A stretch of 64,000 bases of DNA, from NCBI RefSeq assembly GCF_000737335.2, contig NZ_JMCC02000029.1:180272-244271 (forward strand), given 5' to 3'. This stretch comes from Enhygromyxa salina. GTDB lineage: Bacteria > Myxococcota_A > Polyangia > Nannocystales > Nannocystaceae. This document shows, piece by piece, positions 8,286 to 17,054 of this stretch. Positions within the stretch are counted from its first letter, which is position 1. Each line of letters begins with the position of its first letter. The notes under the pieces are model-generated. The model searched no databases. It saw nothing but the letters and a program-made list of their open reading frames with translations, and had not been told where the DNA came from. Position numbers and translations under genes: made by a program.

Positions 8286-9458
8286 TCAGAGGTGCCGGCC
8301 AAACCGCGCTCGATACGCGGCGAAGTACTCGTCGATGACCTCTTCGGTGAGCCCGAAGTCATCGAGCGAGTACTGGTGTCGGCCAAGCTTGTGCTGACGG
8401 TTGCGCTCGAGCCACTCGCCGGCCTCCTCGACCGCGACCCCGGTCGCGTCAAAGCCCAGCTGGGCGCCGAGCTTGCGAAGCGTCGCGCCGGGCGAGGCCA
8501 CGAGCTCGCGGTAGGACAGATCGATGAACCGCGCCGCGGGTAGCTTTTGCCGGGCCTGCTCGAGCGCCGTGAGCCCGTGGTCGAGGATGTACAGGCAGAA
8601 CCGGCCGATCTCGGCGGGGCGCCGGGGCGAGTCGGCGTCAACGCTCTGCAGGCTCTCGCACAGGCTCGCAAACGAGGGCACGACCTGGGCCGGCTCACGA
8701 TGCAGGTGGACGATCGTCGCGTCGGGGTAGACCGCTAGCAACGCTTCGGTGTGCCACATGTGAAACGGATCTTTGAGCGCGAGCCGGGGCAGATCACCCT
8801 GCAGCCGCTGGCGGCGATGCAGCAGCGCCCGCAGCCAGCGTTGGTGGTCGGCGTAGGCCGGGCGCATGTCGGACGAACTCAAGAACTGGACGTAGCTCGG
8901 CACGTACCAGGTGAACGCGTTGGCCATGGTCGAGAAGCTCTTGCGCAGCAGCAAGTTGCACTGGTCGGGCCACTCGGGATCCATTGGGTGGATGCTGCGA
9001 AAGCTGGGCGCGGCGGCGTAGAGCGCCTCGATCATCGCGTGGGTGTCGTCGCGCTGCTGCTGCGCCCACGCTTCGTCGTTGACGTTGGCGGGGGGGATCG
9101 GGGATCGCAGCTGCCACAGCGGCGGCGCCCACAAGCCCTCGACGCGGGCGAGCAGGTTTTGCAACAACGTCGTGCCCGTGCGCGGGAACCCGGTGATCAC
9201 GATCGGGCGCGACACGGGGAGCGCGGTGATCGAAGGTTCGCGGCGCTCGAGCTCGGCTAGCGCGACGCGATCACCAAGCAAGGCGATCAGGCGCTCGTGG
9301 GTGTGCGCGAGCCCGGCGGGGGACAGCCGGGCTTCCTGGGTCAAGGCCTTGGTCAGAGCCGCGAGCGCGGGCTCGAACGCGGGCTCGAGCGGCGCTTCCA
9401 CGGCGAAGCGCTGGGCGGCGGCGCCAAGGAGTTGCTGCGCGTCGAGAGAGAGAGCCAC
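8286..9458 (-). CDS. Sulfotransferase family protein
   Basis: A 390-residue PAPS-dependent sulfotransferase-like protein. The 5'-phosphosulfate loop is clear in ITGFPRTGTTLLQNLLA. The 3'-phosphate region is represented by the VHLHREPAQVVPSFASL segment. The family transfers sulfate to lipid, sugar or small-molecule hydroxyls in the cytoplasm. The frame opens with GTG at 9458; no upstream ATG fits better. It is first in a two-gene unit with the membrane spermidine-synthase-like protein and diverges from the exported protein at 9504. Confidence 0.8.
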   Translation of the reverse strand: MALSLDAQQLLGAAAQRFAVEAPLEPAFEPALAALTKALTQEARLSPAGLAHTHERLIALLGDRVALAELERREPSITALPVSRPIVITGFPRTGTTLLQNLLARVEGLWAPPLWQLRSPIPPANVNDEAWAQQQRDDTHAMIEALYAAAPSFRSIHPMDPEWPDQCNLLLRKSFSTMANAFTWYVPSYVQFLSSSDMRPAYADHQRWLRALLHRRQRLQGDLPRLALKDPFHMWHTEALLAVYPDATIVHLHREPAQVVPSFASLCESLQSVDADSPRRPAEIGRFCLYILDHGLTALEQARQKLPAARFIDLSYRELVASPGATLRKLGAQLGFDATGVAVEEAGEWLERNRQHKLGRHQYSLDDFGLTEEVIDEYFAAYRARFGRHL

Positions 9459-9503
9459 GCCAAACTATACCGGAGCCGCCGCGCGGCGAGGATATGCTGT
9501 GGC

Positions 9504-10202
9504 GTGCTCGCGGCGGTATGGGTCTGGGCTGCGATCAACCTCGCGCCGCCAGACGAGGCGGAACTCCCGGAGCCGGCAGACCCGTCGGCGCAGCCAGAGC
9601 AGCCAGACCCATCGGTCGCGGGTGGGGTCCTGCAGATCTCGCCGCTTGGTGTCGCGGTCCCCGGTGTCGGCGCGACCAACGACCTGCGCGCGCTCAATCG
9701 CGCCGTCCAAGCTGGGTATCGGTGGGGCTTCTCGGTCGGGGTCGCGCTCGAGCCCGTGAACCACCTGCTGGTCAGCGTCAGCGCTGGCTTCAACCAGACG
9801 ATCTGGGTGTTCGACAACGACGTCGACTACCAGCTGTGTTTTGCCAACGACTGCTTTGGTACGACCGAGCGCGGACTGGGTAACCTGATCCGCGTGGGGC
9901 CCGAGCTGCGCGTGGGCTGGACGAGCCGCTGGTGGATGGCGTGGGCGTTGCTGGGGGCCCACGTCGGGGTCTCACGGGTTCGTCTGTCTTGTGACAACAG
10001 CGTCGAAGTGCACTGCGATCGCAACGAGACCGACGTGGGGGCTGGGCTCGGCGGCGGGTTGGGCTTGGCGATCCGGCCGCTGCCGCGCTTCGCGATTGGG
10101 CTCGAGAGCGCGATCGTGCACACCTGGCTGGATCGTCGCGATGATCCCTTCGAGGCCGCGCGCGCGTGGGAGCTTGGATTCGTCGCCGTGATCGGATTTT
10201 GA
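9504..10202 (+). CDS. Exported beta-barrel-like hypothetical protein
   Basis: A 232-residue protein. The open frame reaches further back, but it would overlap the sulfotransferase and lack a signal. The GTG at 9504 gives a short hydrophobic leader (LAAVWVWAAINLA) with GAGG about 12 bp upstream. The body has a Pro/Glu-rich linker and then alternating Gly/aromatic strands (GYRWGFSVGVALEP, LLVSVSAGFN, GGGLGLAIRP) typical of a small outer-membrane barrel. Four Cys residues lie in loops. No named family was recognised. It is 43 bp ahead of a lipoprotein gene on the same strand. Confidence 0.6.
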   Translation: MLAAVWVWAAINLAPPDEAELPEPADPSAQPEQPDPSVAGGVLQISPLGVAVPGVGATNDLRALNRAVQAGYRWGFSVGVALEPVNHLLVSVSAGFNQTIWVFDNDVDYQLCFANDCFGTTERGLGNLIRVGPELRVGWTSRWWMAWALLGAHVGVSRVRLSCDNSVEVHCDRNETDVGAGLGGGLGLAIRPLPRFAIGLESAIVHTWLDRRDDPFEAARAWELGFVAVIGF

Positions 10203-10245
10203 GCGCTGGCTGGTTCAGCGCGGGCAGCCAAGATAGTGTCGCGCG

Positions 10246-12285
10246 ATGCTTGGCTCTCGAGATCGTCGTGTACCGCGTCTGAGCGCGTTCGTCTGTGTCG
10301 CGGCGCTTGGGTTGGGCGGCTGCCAGGGCCGTGGCAAAGACGGCGGTGCGAACGCGGAAGCCGGCGAGGAAGGCTTGGCCGATGGCGGCAGCGCGCGGGC
10401 CAAAGACGACCGGATCCCCGCGCTCTCGGGCGCCGCGGTCGGCCTGCACCCGGGCTACCTCGAGGGCGGCATGATGTTCGCGAGCTGGCGGGCAGGGGCG
10501 ATGCAGCAGGTGTTGCAGTCGCTGCCAATGTCACCGCGCGAGGCCAAGGACGTGGCGGAGATCGGGATGGTGCTTGGCGCGGATCCACGGGTTGACGACG
10601 TGCTCGCCCACCTTGGCGTCGACCCCAACGCCCGGATCAGCATGTCCGTGCGCCCGGTCGTGACCTGGGTCGACGAGCTCGAGGCGGCGCTGGCGAGTGA
10701 CAGCCCGGCGACGCGAGAGCTGACCGGTCGCGGAGGTGACGACTACGCGGACAGCCGCCCGGCCGCAGAGGTGCTCCCGTTTGAAGACACCGGCCTCGAC
10801 GGACAGATCGAGCCGATCCCCGTACCCCCGCCCCCGCCGTTGTCGCCGGCCGCCGTCGCGCTCAATCGCAAGGCCAAGAGCCTTGGTGTGCATGTTCGCG
10901 TCCACCTGCCGATCGCCACCCCCGGCAAGATCGACCACATGATCAGCCTGCTGAGCAGCCAGGTCCGGGACGCCAAGTGGGCGGCCACGTGCGCGGCGCT
11001 GGGGCCCGTGCGCGCGTGTGGGGGCCAGAGCGACAGCGTGGTGGTGCTGCGCGACGTGCCGGGTGGGCTGCAGCTCGACTGGCTGTTCACGTTCACGGGC
11101 GACTACGACCACCCCGACGACGAGTTCCGCCGCGCGGCGATCCAGGAAGCCCTGGCTGCGCCAGCGACGACCGCTGCTCCAGCGCTCGCGGCGTTGCGGG
11201 GTGACGCCGTGCTCCTCGTCGATGGGCCGGGCGCGGTCGCGACCATGCGCGCGGCCGCGGTCAGCAACGCGATGTGGAACCTGGGCAGCGGACACGATCA
11301 GAGCGACTGGGTCGAGCACAGCCGCGCGCGCGCCAAGGTGATCCAGCGCCTGCACGAGACCGAGCGGATGTTCGAGGGCGTGAGCGTGGAGCTGCAGCTC
11401 GATGGCGACAGCGCGGTCGCGACCGGCAGGTGGCTCCCGACCGCGCTCGGTCGCAAGCGCATGGCCGAGGTCTTCGAGCTGACGCAGATCGACGCCGACG
11501 TGCCCAGCGTCGCTGCGCTGTGTGACGGCGCGCTGGTGTGCGGGCGCAGCCGCGGGCTCCCGGATCGCAAGCGCTTCGCCAGCTTGGCGACGGGCATCTA
11601 CGCCGATCCCAACCAGCTTGGCCGCGAGCTCGACGACCACGAGGACGAAGCCGCCACCGTGCTGTTCCTCGAGACCTGGCCCAACGCGATCGGAACCGTC
11701 GCGCGGCTGCCCGGCAACACGTTCCAGCCGCCCGAGTCCTTCATCGTCCAGAACGTCATGGACGTCGCTTCGCGGGTGCTTGGGGCCGGGTTCTCGATTC
11801 GCTCGTTGAACGAGACGCGCCACACCGTGACGGGGGACTGGGTCGGCTACGCTCGCATGACCGCCGCAGATCTCGCGGCCGTGCGCGGGTTCTTGCAGAT
11901 GGCCGACTCACGACTGTCGCCGGTGTCGATCCCCGAGGTCCCCGGCCGCGTCGAGTTCACGCCGATCCCCGACAACGACGTGTCGGGCAATTTCTATGCG
12001 ATCCACGATCCCGCGGCGGCGACCGGCGAGTGGGGCTGGGCCGTCCTCGCCGACAGTGATGACCGCGTGCGCTGGCTGGCTGGGCGCGGGCACGACGACG
12101 GCTCGGTGCCGCTCGTGTACCTCGAGGTCGGGGATCTGTGGCGGCTCGTCGCGTCGTTCGAAGAGGGGCGCCGGGATCTTGGCTTCGCGCAGAGCTGGCT
12201 GTCGCGTCGGTGGGTGCGCGGGCAAGTCAGCCTGGGTGAGGGCGGCGCGCCCGAGCTTCGCGTGGCGATCGGCAAGCTGGACTGA
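10246..12285 (+). CDS. Large lipoprotein of unknown function
   Basis: A 679-residue protein with a lipoprotein signal (AFVCVAALGLGGC), then an acidic low-complexity linker and a long globular part. No catalytic motif was recognised. The middle contains a proline run (PIPVPPPPPLSPAA) near residue 190. The repeated theme of scored values with threonine and aspartate-rich loops suggests an extracytoplasmic substrate-binding or structural protein. ATG start. It ends 8 bp before the convergent diguanylate cyclase stop and may share a message with the exported protein at 9504. Confidence 0.6.
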   Translation: MLGSRDRRVPRLSAFVCVAALGLGGCQGRGKDGGANAEAGEEGLADGGSARAKDDRIPALSGAAVGLHPGYLEGGMMFASWRAGAMQQVLQSLPMSPREAKDVAEIGMVLGADPRVDDVLAHLGVDPNARISMSVRPVVTWVDELEAALASDSPATRELTGRGGDDYADSRPAAEVLPFEDTGLDGQIEPIPVPPPPPLSPAAVALNRKAKSLGVHVRVHLPIATPGKIDHMISLLSSQVRDAKWAATCAALGPVRACGGQSDSVVVLRDVPGGLQLDWLFTFTGDYDHPDDEFRRAAIQEALAAPATTAAPALAALRGDAVLLVDGPGAVATMRAAAVSNAMWNLGSGHDQSDWVEHSRARAKVIQRLHETERMFEGVSVELQLDGDSAVATGRWLPTALGRKRMAEVFELTQIDADVPSVAALCDGALVCGRSRGLPDRKRFASLATGIYADPNQLGRELDDHEDEAATVLFLETWPNAIGTVARLPGNTFQPPESFIVQNVMDVASRVLGAGFSIRSLNETRHTVTGDWVGYARMTAADLAAVRGFLQMADSRLSPVSIPEVPGRVEFTPIPDNDVSGNFYAIHDPAAATGEWGWAVLADSDDRVRWLAGRGHDDGSVPLVYLEVGDLWRLVASFEEGRRDLGFAQSWLSRRWVRGQVSLGEGGAPELRVAIGKLD

Positions 12286-12293
12286 GCGATGGC

Positions 12294-13211
12294 TCAGACC
12301 GCCCGGGTGGGCTCGCTCTCGGGATCGTAGATCTCGACCCGATCCCGGCCATTTCGCTTGGCAATATACAGCGCGGCGTCGGCCGCCTCGACCAACGCGG
12401 TCGCGCTGGGCTCCAACAACATCGAGAGATCCGCCACGCCCAGCGACACGGTGATCTCGACGTCGCGCCCGGCCAGCTTGAACGCCTTGCCCCCGACCAG
12501 CTCCTTGATCCGGTGAGCCGCCCGGGCTGCCCGCAGCGCGTCCACGTCCCGGCAGATCAACACGAACTCCTCGCCACCGTAGCGCGCGAAGATGTCCTCT
12601 GATCGGGTCGTTCCTTGCACGCGCTCGGCGAGATCCCGCAGCACGGCGTCGCCGGCCGGATGGCCCAGCTCGTCGTTCACGTTCTTGAAGAAGTCGACGT
12701 CGAAGATCACCAGCGACAGCGGCTTGCCGTGGCGCAGGGCGAACGCGACGTCGCTCTCGAGCCGGTTGTTGAAGTACCCGCGATTGAACACGCCGGTCAG
12801 GCGGTCGCGCAGCGCGGACTCGTACAGGCTGCGCTGAAAATCCTCGTCGATGTCGTCGTTGTAGGTGAAGCGCAGCACGCTGCTGGCCCCGATCTGGATC
12901 TTGTCGCCCTCTTGCAGCGGGTAGCGATCGACGCGCTCGCCGTTGGCGAAGGTCCCGTTGGTCGAGCCGGCGTCGGACAGGTAGTGCTCGCCAGCGTCAA
13001 ACTCGATCTGCGCGTGGGCGCGCGAGATGCCCTCGTCGTTGATGCGGACGTCGGCGTGCAGGCCCCGGCCGATCGATGTGCGGCCGTCGTTGAGCTGGAA
13101 CATCTCGCCCATGCGATCGCCAGCGAGGACGACCACGAACGCCCGCTTGATCCCCTGCTGCTTATTCTGGGGGAGGTCCTCCGAATCCAGCACGACGGTC
13201 GCCTTTGACAT
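12294..13211 (-). CDS. FHA-GGDEF diguanylate cyclase
   Basis: A 305-residue cytoplasmic protein. Residues about 25-115 form an FHA phosphothreonine-binding domain (TSIGRGLHADVRI, ISRAHAQI, STNGTFANGERV). Residues about 135-295 form a GGDEF domain with RYGGEEF, so it should make cyclic di-GMP from GTP. An inhibitory RxxD site (RSED) lies five residues before GGEEF, which implies product feedback. No membrane segment. The FHA part suggests that a phosphorylated partner, likely a Ser/Thr kinase target, controls it. ATG start. Confidence 0.93.
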   Translation of the reverse strand: MSKATVVLDSEDLPQNKQQGIKRAFVVVLAGDRMGEMFQLNDGRTSIGRGLHADVRINDEGISRAHAQIEFDAGEHYLSDAGSTNGTFANGERVDRYPLQEGDKIQIGASSVLRFTYNDDIDEDFQRSLYESALRDRLTGVFNRGYFNNRLESDVAFALRHGKPLSLVIFDVDFFKNVNDELGHPAGDAVLRDLAERVQGTTRSEDIFARYGGEEFVLICRDVDALRAARAAHRIKELVGGKAFKLAGRDVEITVSLGVADLSMLLEPSATALVEAADAALYIAKRNGRDRVEIYDPESEPTRAV

Positions 13212-13388
13212 TCGGTCGACGATCCTAGGTGGGTCGTCGCCCGGATCGCAAGCCTGGGCTTCGTTCCGCGCGCGCGTGCACAGCGGAGATCACGCTCGGC
13301 GGCGAAGAAACTCCGCTCAGACCCGCTCAGGTGACGAAGACGGACGATCGGCGGAGGCCCTGTCCGGGTCCCCACAGGCACTCAGCGA

Positions 13389-14255
13389 TCACGCGAGGTC
13401 TTCGCCAGCCCGCGCCCGCGCGGCCCGCTGATCAATCCAGTCGGCGATCGCAGCCAGCGGCCGCCCAGCTGGACCGAACGCGACGGCGATCTCCCGGCAC
13501 TCGTCTGTCAGCTCGCGGATCCGGACCGCCGCCGCGTCGCGCAGGGCTGGCTGGTCGTTGTCGAGGATGTCGTCCGCGTGCTGAAAGGCCACGCCGAACG
13601 CGAGGCCGTAGCGCTCGAGCTTGGCGACGACGTCCAGATCCGCGCCGCCCGAGAGCGCACCCAGTCCGCCAGCCGACGCGAACAGGCCGCCCGTCTTTTG
13701 CGCGTGGACACGCTCGAGCAGATCGAGCGCGGGGACATCCTGGCCGACCTGGAGATCGAGCCCCTGGCCCCCGACCATGCCGTCGATCCCGGCGTGGCGC
13801 GCGAGCATGTCGACCGCGTGAGCGATGAGCGGGCGGGGGATCCCCCGGCTGCCCGTGACCAGCACCCGGAACGCCTCGGTCAACAGCGCGTCGCCAACCA
13901 AGATTGCGTTGCCTTCACCAAACGCGACGTGGACCGTGGGCTGGCCCCGGCGTTCGACGTCATTGTCCATCGCGGGCAGGTCGTCGTGGACCAGCGAGTA
14001 CGCGTGGATCATTTCCAGCGCGCAGCCGGCTGGGAGCGCGTCCTCTCGCTGGCCACCGACCGCCTCACACGCCGCAATGGTCAACAGCGGACGCATGCGC
14101 TTGCCGCCCAGCAGCACTGCGTAGCGCATGGCCTCGCGCAAGCGGCTGGGATCTTGGCCAGGCGTGGGCTCCGGCAGCGCGGCGGCGAGGGCGTCGTTGA
14201 CCGCGGTCTGGTGGTCGGCGAAGTAGGCGTCGAGGTCGAAATTGGCGTCAGTCAT
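13389..14255 (-). CDS. ispA: Polyprenyl (geranyl/farnesyl) diphosphate synthase
   Basis: A 288-residue prenyltransferase that condenses isopentenyl diphosphate with allylic diphosphates. The first Asp-rich motif is DDLPAMD and the second is HADDILD; GGKRMRP and the LVHD lead-in are also present. The ATG at 14255 (MTDANFDL) is preferred; an ATG 9 bp upstream is possible. The start overlaps the xseB stop by 8 bp, the usual xseB-ispA pair, so the two are translationally linked. Product chain length is inferred from the family. Confidence 0.88.
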   Translation of the reverse strand: MTDANFDLDAYFADHQTAVNDALAAALPEPTPGQDPSRLREAMRYAVLLGGKRMRPLLTIAACEAVGGQREDALPAGCALEMIHAYSLVHDDLPAMDNDVERRGQPTVHVAFGEGNAILVGDALLTEAFRVLVTGSRGIPRPLIAHAVDMLARHAGIDGMVGGQGLDLQVGQDVPALDLLERVHAQKTGGLFASAGGLGALSGGADLDVVAKLERYGLAFGVAFQHADDILDNDQPALRDAAAVRIRELTDECREIAVAFGPAGRPLAAIADWIDQRAARARAGEDLA

Positions 14256-14580
14256 CTGCTTCATCCCGAGGATCGTGGTCATCCTCTGCGTAGTCTTGCT
14301 CGTCGGCGAAGGGCGCGACGCGATCATCGGCGAGCAGGATCTCGATGCGCTGCTCGACCGAGGCCAGCAGCAGCTCCCCGTCACGCACCAGCTTGACGCC
14401 CTCCTCGAACCGGGCGAGCGCTTGCTCGAGCGGTAGCTCGCCGGTCTCGAGCTCGCGGACGACCTCGTCGAGCCGACCGAGCAGCGCCTCGGCGCTCACT
14501 CCGGCGTTAGCGCCCGCGTCCGCGTCGGGCTTGGGTGCACGTTTGCGGGGAGCCTTGTGGGTCTTGCCTGGGCCCGCCAT
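14248..14580 (-). CDS. xseB: Exodeoxyribonuclease VII small subunit
   Basis: A 110-residue protein. The core AEALLGRLDEVVRELETGEL followed by PLEQALARFEEGVKLV is diagnostic for XseB, the helical subunit that packs around XseA to form exonuclease VII. It has a basic N-terminal extension and an acidic tail that are not part of the core. The ATG is at 14580, and the 3' end overlaps ispA by 8 bp. xseA is not in the window. Confidence 0.9.
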   Translation of the reverse strand: MAGPGKTHKAPRKRAPKPDADAGANAGVSAEALLGRLDEVVRELETGELPLEQALARFEEGVKLVRDGELLLASVEQRIEILLADDRVAPFADEQDYAEDDHDPRDEADD

Positions 14581-14786
14581 CGTCGCGGGGTGTACCGATG
14601 CCAGGTGGCGTCGTCAACGGCACCGGGGTTGATCCCGCGCGGCCTGTGACCTGTCGCCCTGCTTGGATCGGGGTGGGTCGCATTCACCGTGGTGAGCGTG
14701 TACCCAAGCCTGTTCGTTGGGTACCCAGCGCCGCGCCCGTCGTCGCGGTTGCCGGGCCTCGCCCGCCGGTATAGCCTGCCCACGCG

Positions 14787-15293
14787 ATGGAGGCGGCGAC
14801 GGAAGAGCGTGACGTGGACGAGCTCATGGGGCAGTTCCACGAGTACCTCAACAAGAAGCAGCTCAAGTCCACGCGGCAGCGTGACATCATCGCGCGGCAA
14901 TTTTTTTCGGCCGACGGGCACCTGTCGATCGAGGAGCTGCTCAGCCTGGCCCGCGAGCAGAACCCGCGGATCGGCTACGCTACGGTCTACCGCACGCTCA
15001 AGCTACTGACCGAGTGTGGCCTCGCCGCCCAGCGCCGGTTTGGTGAGGGCCAGGCGATCTACGAGACCGCTGGCGACACCGAGCACCACGATCACCTGAT
15101 CTGCCTCGAGTGTGATCACGTGCTCGAGTTCACCAACGACGAGATCGAGCGGCTGCAAGATCAGGTCGCCCGCAGCTTTGGGTTCAACCTGGTCCGGCAC
15201 AAGTTGGAGCTGTACGGGATGTGCCCGAAGGCGCGCGGGATCAAGGGCGGGTCGTGCCCGCGTGAAGAAGAAGAAGCGCGCGACTCGACCTGA
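14787..15293 (+). CDS. fur: Fur-family metal-dependent repressor
   Basis: A 168-residue regulator. Residues about 25-90 form the winged helix (STRQRDIIARQFF, IGYATVYRTLKLL). The dimer domain has the HHDH metal site and a CLEC zinc pair, with a second Cys pair in MCPKARGIKGGSC. It should repress iron-uptake genes when metal-loaded. The N-terminal extension MEAATEERDVDELMGQ is longer than usual. It diverges from xseB across 206 bp; no clear Fur box was seen there. ATG start. Fur versus Zur/PerR cannot be settled by eye. Confidence 0.85.
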   Translation: MEAATEERDVDELMGQFHEYLNKKQLKSTRQRDIIARQFFSADGHLSIEELLSLAREQNPRIGYATVYRTLKLLTECGLAAQRRFGEGQAIYETAGDTEHHDHLICLECDHVLEFTNDEIERLQDQVARSFGFNLVRHKLELYGMCPKARGIKGGSCPREEEEARDST

Positions 15294-15318
15294 GCGCTGG
15301 GCTGGGGCAACCAAACGC

Positions 15319-15354
15319 AAGCTCGGGCTGGCGCGATCGAGCCAACCCGAGCTT
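15319..15354. terminator. Hairpin between convergent fur and the Cys-rich lipoprotein gene
   Basis: Arms AAGCTCGGG (15319-15327) and CCCGAGCTT (15346-15354) pair perfectly around an 18-nt loop that can pair further in part. A second GAGCGCTC pair lies just after it. The position between two converging stops fits a shared terminator; there is no T-run. Confidence 0.5.
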
Positions 15355-15397
15355 CATGAATGATCGAGCGAGCGCTCAACCCGAGCGCTCGACGAGC

Positions 15398-16492
15398 TCA
15401 GACACACTCATACAGGGCCGGGTGGCAGCCGTTGACGCAGTCCGCGTTGAGCGAGCAGGGCGAGCCGGCCTCACCGGTCTGGCAGGTGTCGGTCAGATCC
15501 GAGCAGAACGGCGCCGCACCGGAGCAGTCCGTGTCGAAGTCGCACGAGTCGCCAACCTGTCCGGCCGAGCACTCGCCGAGCGAGCACAGCGGCGCGCTCA
15601 TGGAGCAGTCCGTGTCATAGGCGCAGTCGTCACCCGCCTCACCGAGCGAGCACGCGCCGAGTGAACACAGCGGCGCGCTCTCGGAGCAATCGCCGTCGTA
15701 GCCGCACACGTCCCCGACGTCGCCGGCCGAGCAGATGTCCCCGATCACACACAGCGGCGCCCCCGGTGAGCAGTCGCCACCGATCTCGCACGCGTCGCCA
15801 GCCGCACCGGCCGAGCACTCACCGAGGGCGCAGTAGGCCGTCGCAGGTGCGCAGTCATTGTTGAACAGGCAGGCGTCCCCAAGCTCGCCCGCCGAGCACA
15901 GCCCGCCCGCGCAATAGGGCGCTGACACGCCGCAGTCGCCATCGTAGCCGCAGGCATCCCCGGCCGCGCCAGCCGAGCACACGTCCTCGGCGCAGATCGG
16001 GGCCGCAGGCGAGCAGTCGTTGTTGTAGATGCAGTCGTCCCCGGCTTCACCAGCCGAGCACGCCCCGTCAGCGCAGTAGGGCGCCGACTCGTCGCAGTGC
16101 GAGTCTTGGCTGCACGGATCGCCGACGCCACCATCCCAGCACGTGGCGGCGAAGCACCGATTGTCCACCGCACAGTCGGAGTTGTAGTCGCAGGGGTCGC
16201 CGTCGCTGCCGTCGTAGCACAGACCCGACACGCACGCGGGTGCTTCGGCCGGACAGTGCGAGTCGTAGGTGCACGTCTCGCCCTCATGGTTCGAGGGTGG
16301 GGGCGCCTCGGGCTGTTGGATCTGGTTGACCCCTTCGTAGTCCTCGAGCAGCGGCTCTGCGTCTGTTGGCGCAGTGTCTTCGACGACACAGCTGGTGGTC
16401 AGCCCAGCCATTAAGCCCAGCAGGACGAGTGATGTGGAGAATGGGCGGGTCAATGCCCCAATTCCGAGGAGGTCGTACGGTGCGGTTGCCAT
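15398..16492 (-). CDS. Lipoprotein with eleven tandem Cys-rich repeats
   Basis: A 364-residue outer-envelope lipoprotein: signal ending LTTSC, a Pro/Glu linker, then about eleven repeats of roughly 27 residues with the pattern GDxCxYDxDCSxxAPxCxxGxC. Each repeat carries about four Cys, so the chain is probably a rod of disulfide-locked modules. The spacing resembles the short Cys-rich repeats common in Nannocystales surface proteins. No enzymatic motif. The ATG at 16492 gives a slightly long signal with a second possible start inside it. It stands alone, between fur (convergent) and a repeat-rich spacer. Confidence 0.75.
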   Translation of the reverse strand: MATAPYDLLGIGALTRPFSTSLVLLGLMAGLTTSCVVEDTAPTDAEPLLEDYEGVNQIQQPEAPPPSNHEGETCTYDSHCPAEAPACVSGLCYDGSDGDPCDYNSDCAVDNRCFAATCWDGGVGDPCSQDSHCDESAPYCADGACSAGEAGDDCIYNNDCSPAAPICAEDVCSAGAAGDACGYDGDCGVSAPYCAGGLCSAGELGDACLFNNDCAPATAYCALGECSAGAAGDACEIGGDCSPGAPLCVIGDICSAGDVGDVCGYDGDCSESAPLCSLGACSLGEAGDDCAYDTDCSMSAPLCSLGECSAGQVGDSCDFDTDCSGAAPFCSDLTDTCQTGEAGSPCSLNADCVNGCHPALYECV

Positions 16493-17054
16493 GTTGGCAC
16501 TCTAGGTAAGTGTCTACTTAAAGACAACGAATCTTTTTGCACACACTCCGGCACATGTGCGACTCGTTCTCGAATTGAGACATGGCCCCGACATCTCGGT
16601 ACCCGAGCGCGCGGCTAGCACGGCCATTGGTGACGGTTTCGTGACTTTCGTGTGATGCAGGGGGGTATCGCGCCATGAACTCGAGCCTGCGATGCGCGAA
16701 TATGAACACCTTGTATGACATCGAGTGTCTCAATAAGCAGTGGAAACACTCGAGGTAGTTAGATTGTCTACATATTGTGATGGCCGCCACGTGTGGCCGG
16801 CCCGCCGGCCGGCCAATACGAATTAGAATGAAGGATCCCTGCTCCGTGCGGGCCGGAGGACCCCAGCTTCGCTCGGGCCCTGCTCCGTGCGGGCCGGAGG
16901 ACCCCAGCTTCGCTCGGGCCCTCCGCCGCGAGGGGCTGTTGGTCTTCACGCCCTTCGCGGTGCGCCCGTACTCGGAGCTTCGCTCCTCCGTGCGGGCCGG
17001 AGGACCCCAGCTTCGCTCGGGCCCTCCGCCGCGAGGGGCTGGTAGTCTTCACGC
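16493..17054. repeat. Gene-free spacer with three copies of a 39-bp GC-rich repeat
   Basis: The first 340 bases are less GC-rich than the surroundings and hold no recognisable gene. A 39-bp unit containing TCCGTGCGGGCCGGAGGACC occurs at 16843-16881, 16884-16922 and 16987-17025. Copies two and three extend into a shared tail, so 16884-16951 and 16987-17054 are about 68-bp direct repeats 103 bp apart. The last copy ends directly against the ATG at 17055, so the repeat forms the leader of that gene. Confidence 0.8.

Noticed and set aside
6018..8543. An 841-residue Arg/His/Gln-rich ORF on the plus strand
   Set aside because: It is antisense to the spermidine-synthase-like and sulfotransferase genes and has the biased composition of a high-GC shadow frame.
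16518..16949. A 143-residue ORF on the minus strand in the spacer
   Set aside because: Its first third is repeat-derived and the rest has no recognisable family or ribosome-binding site.
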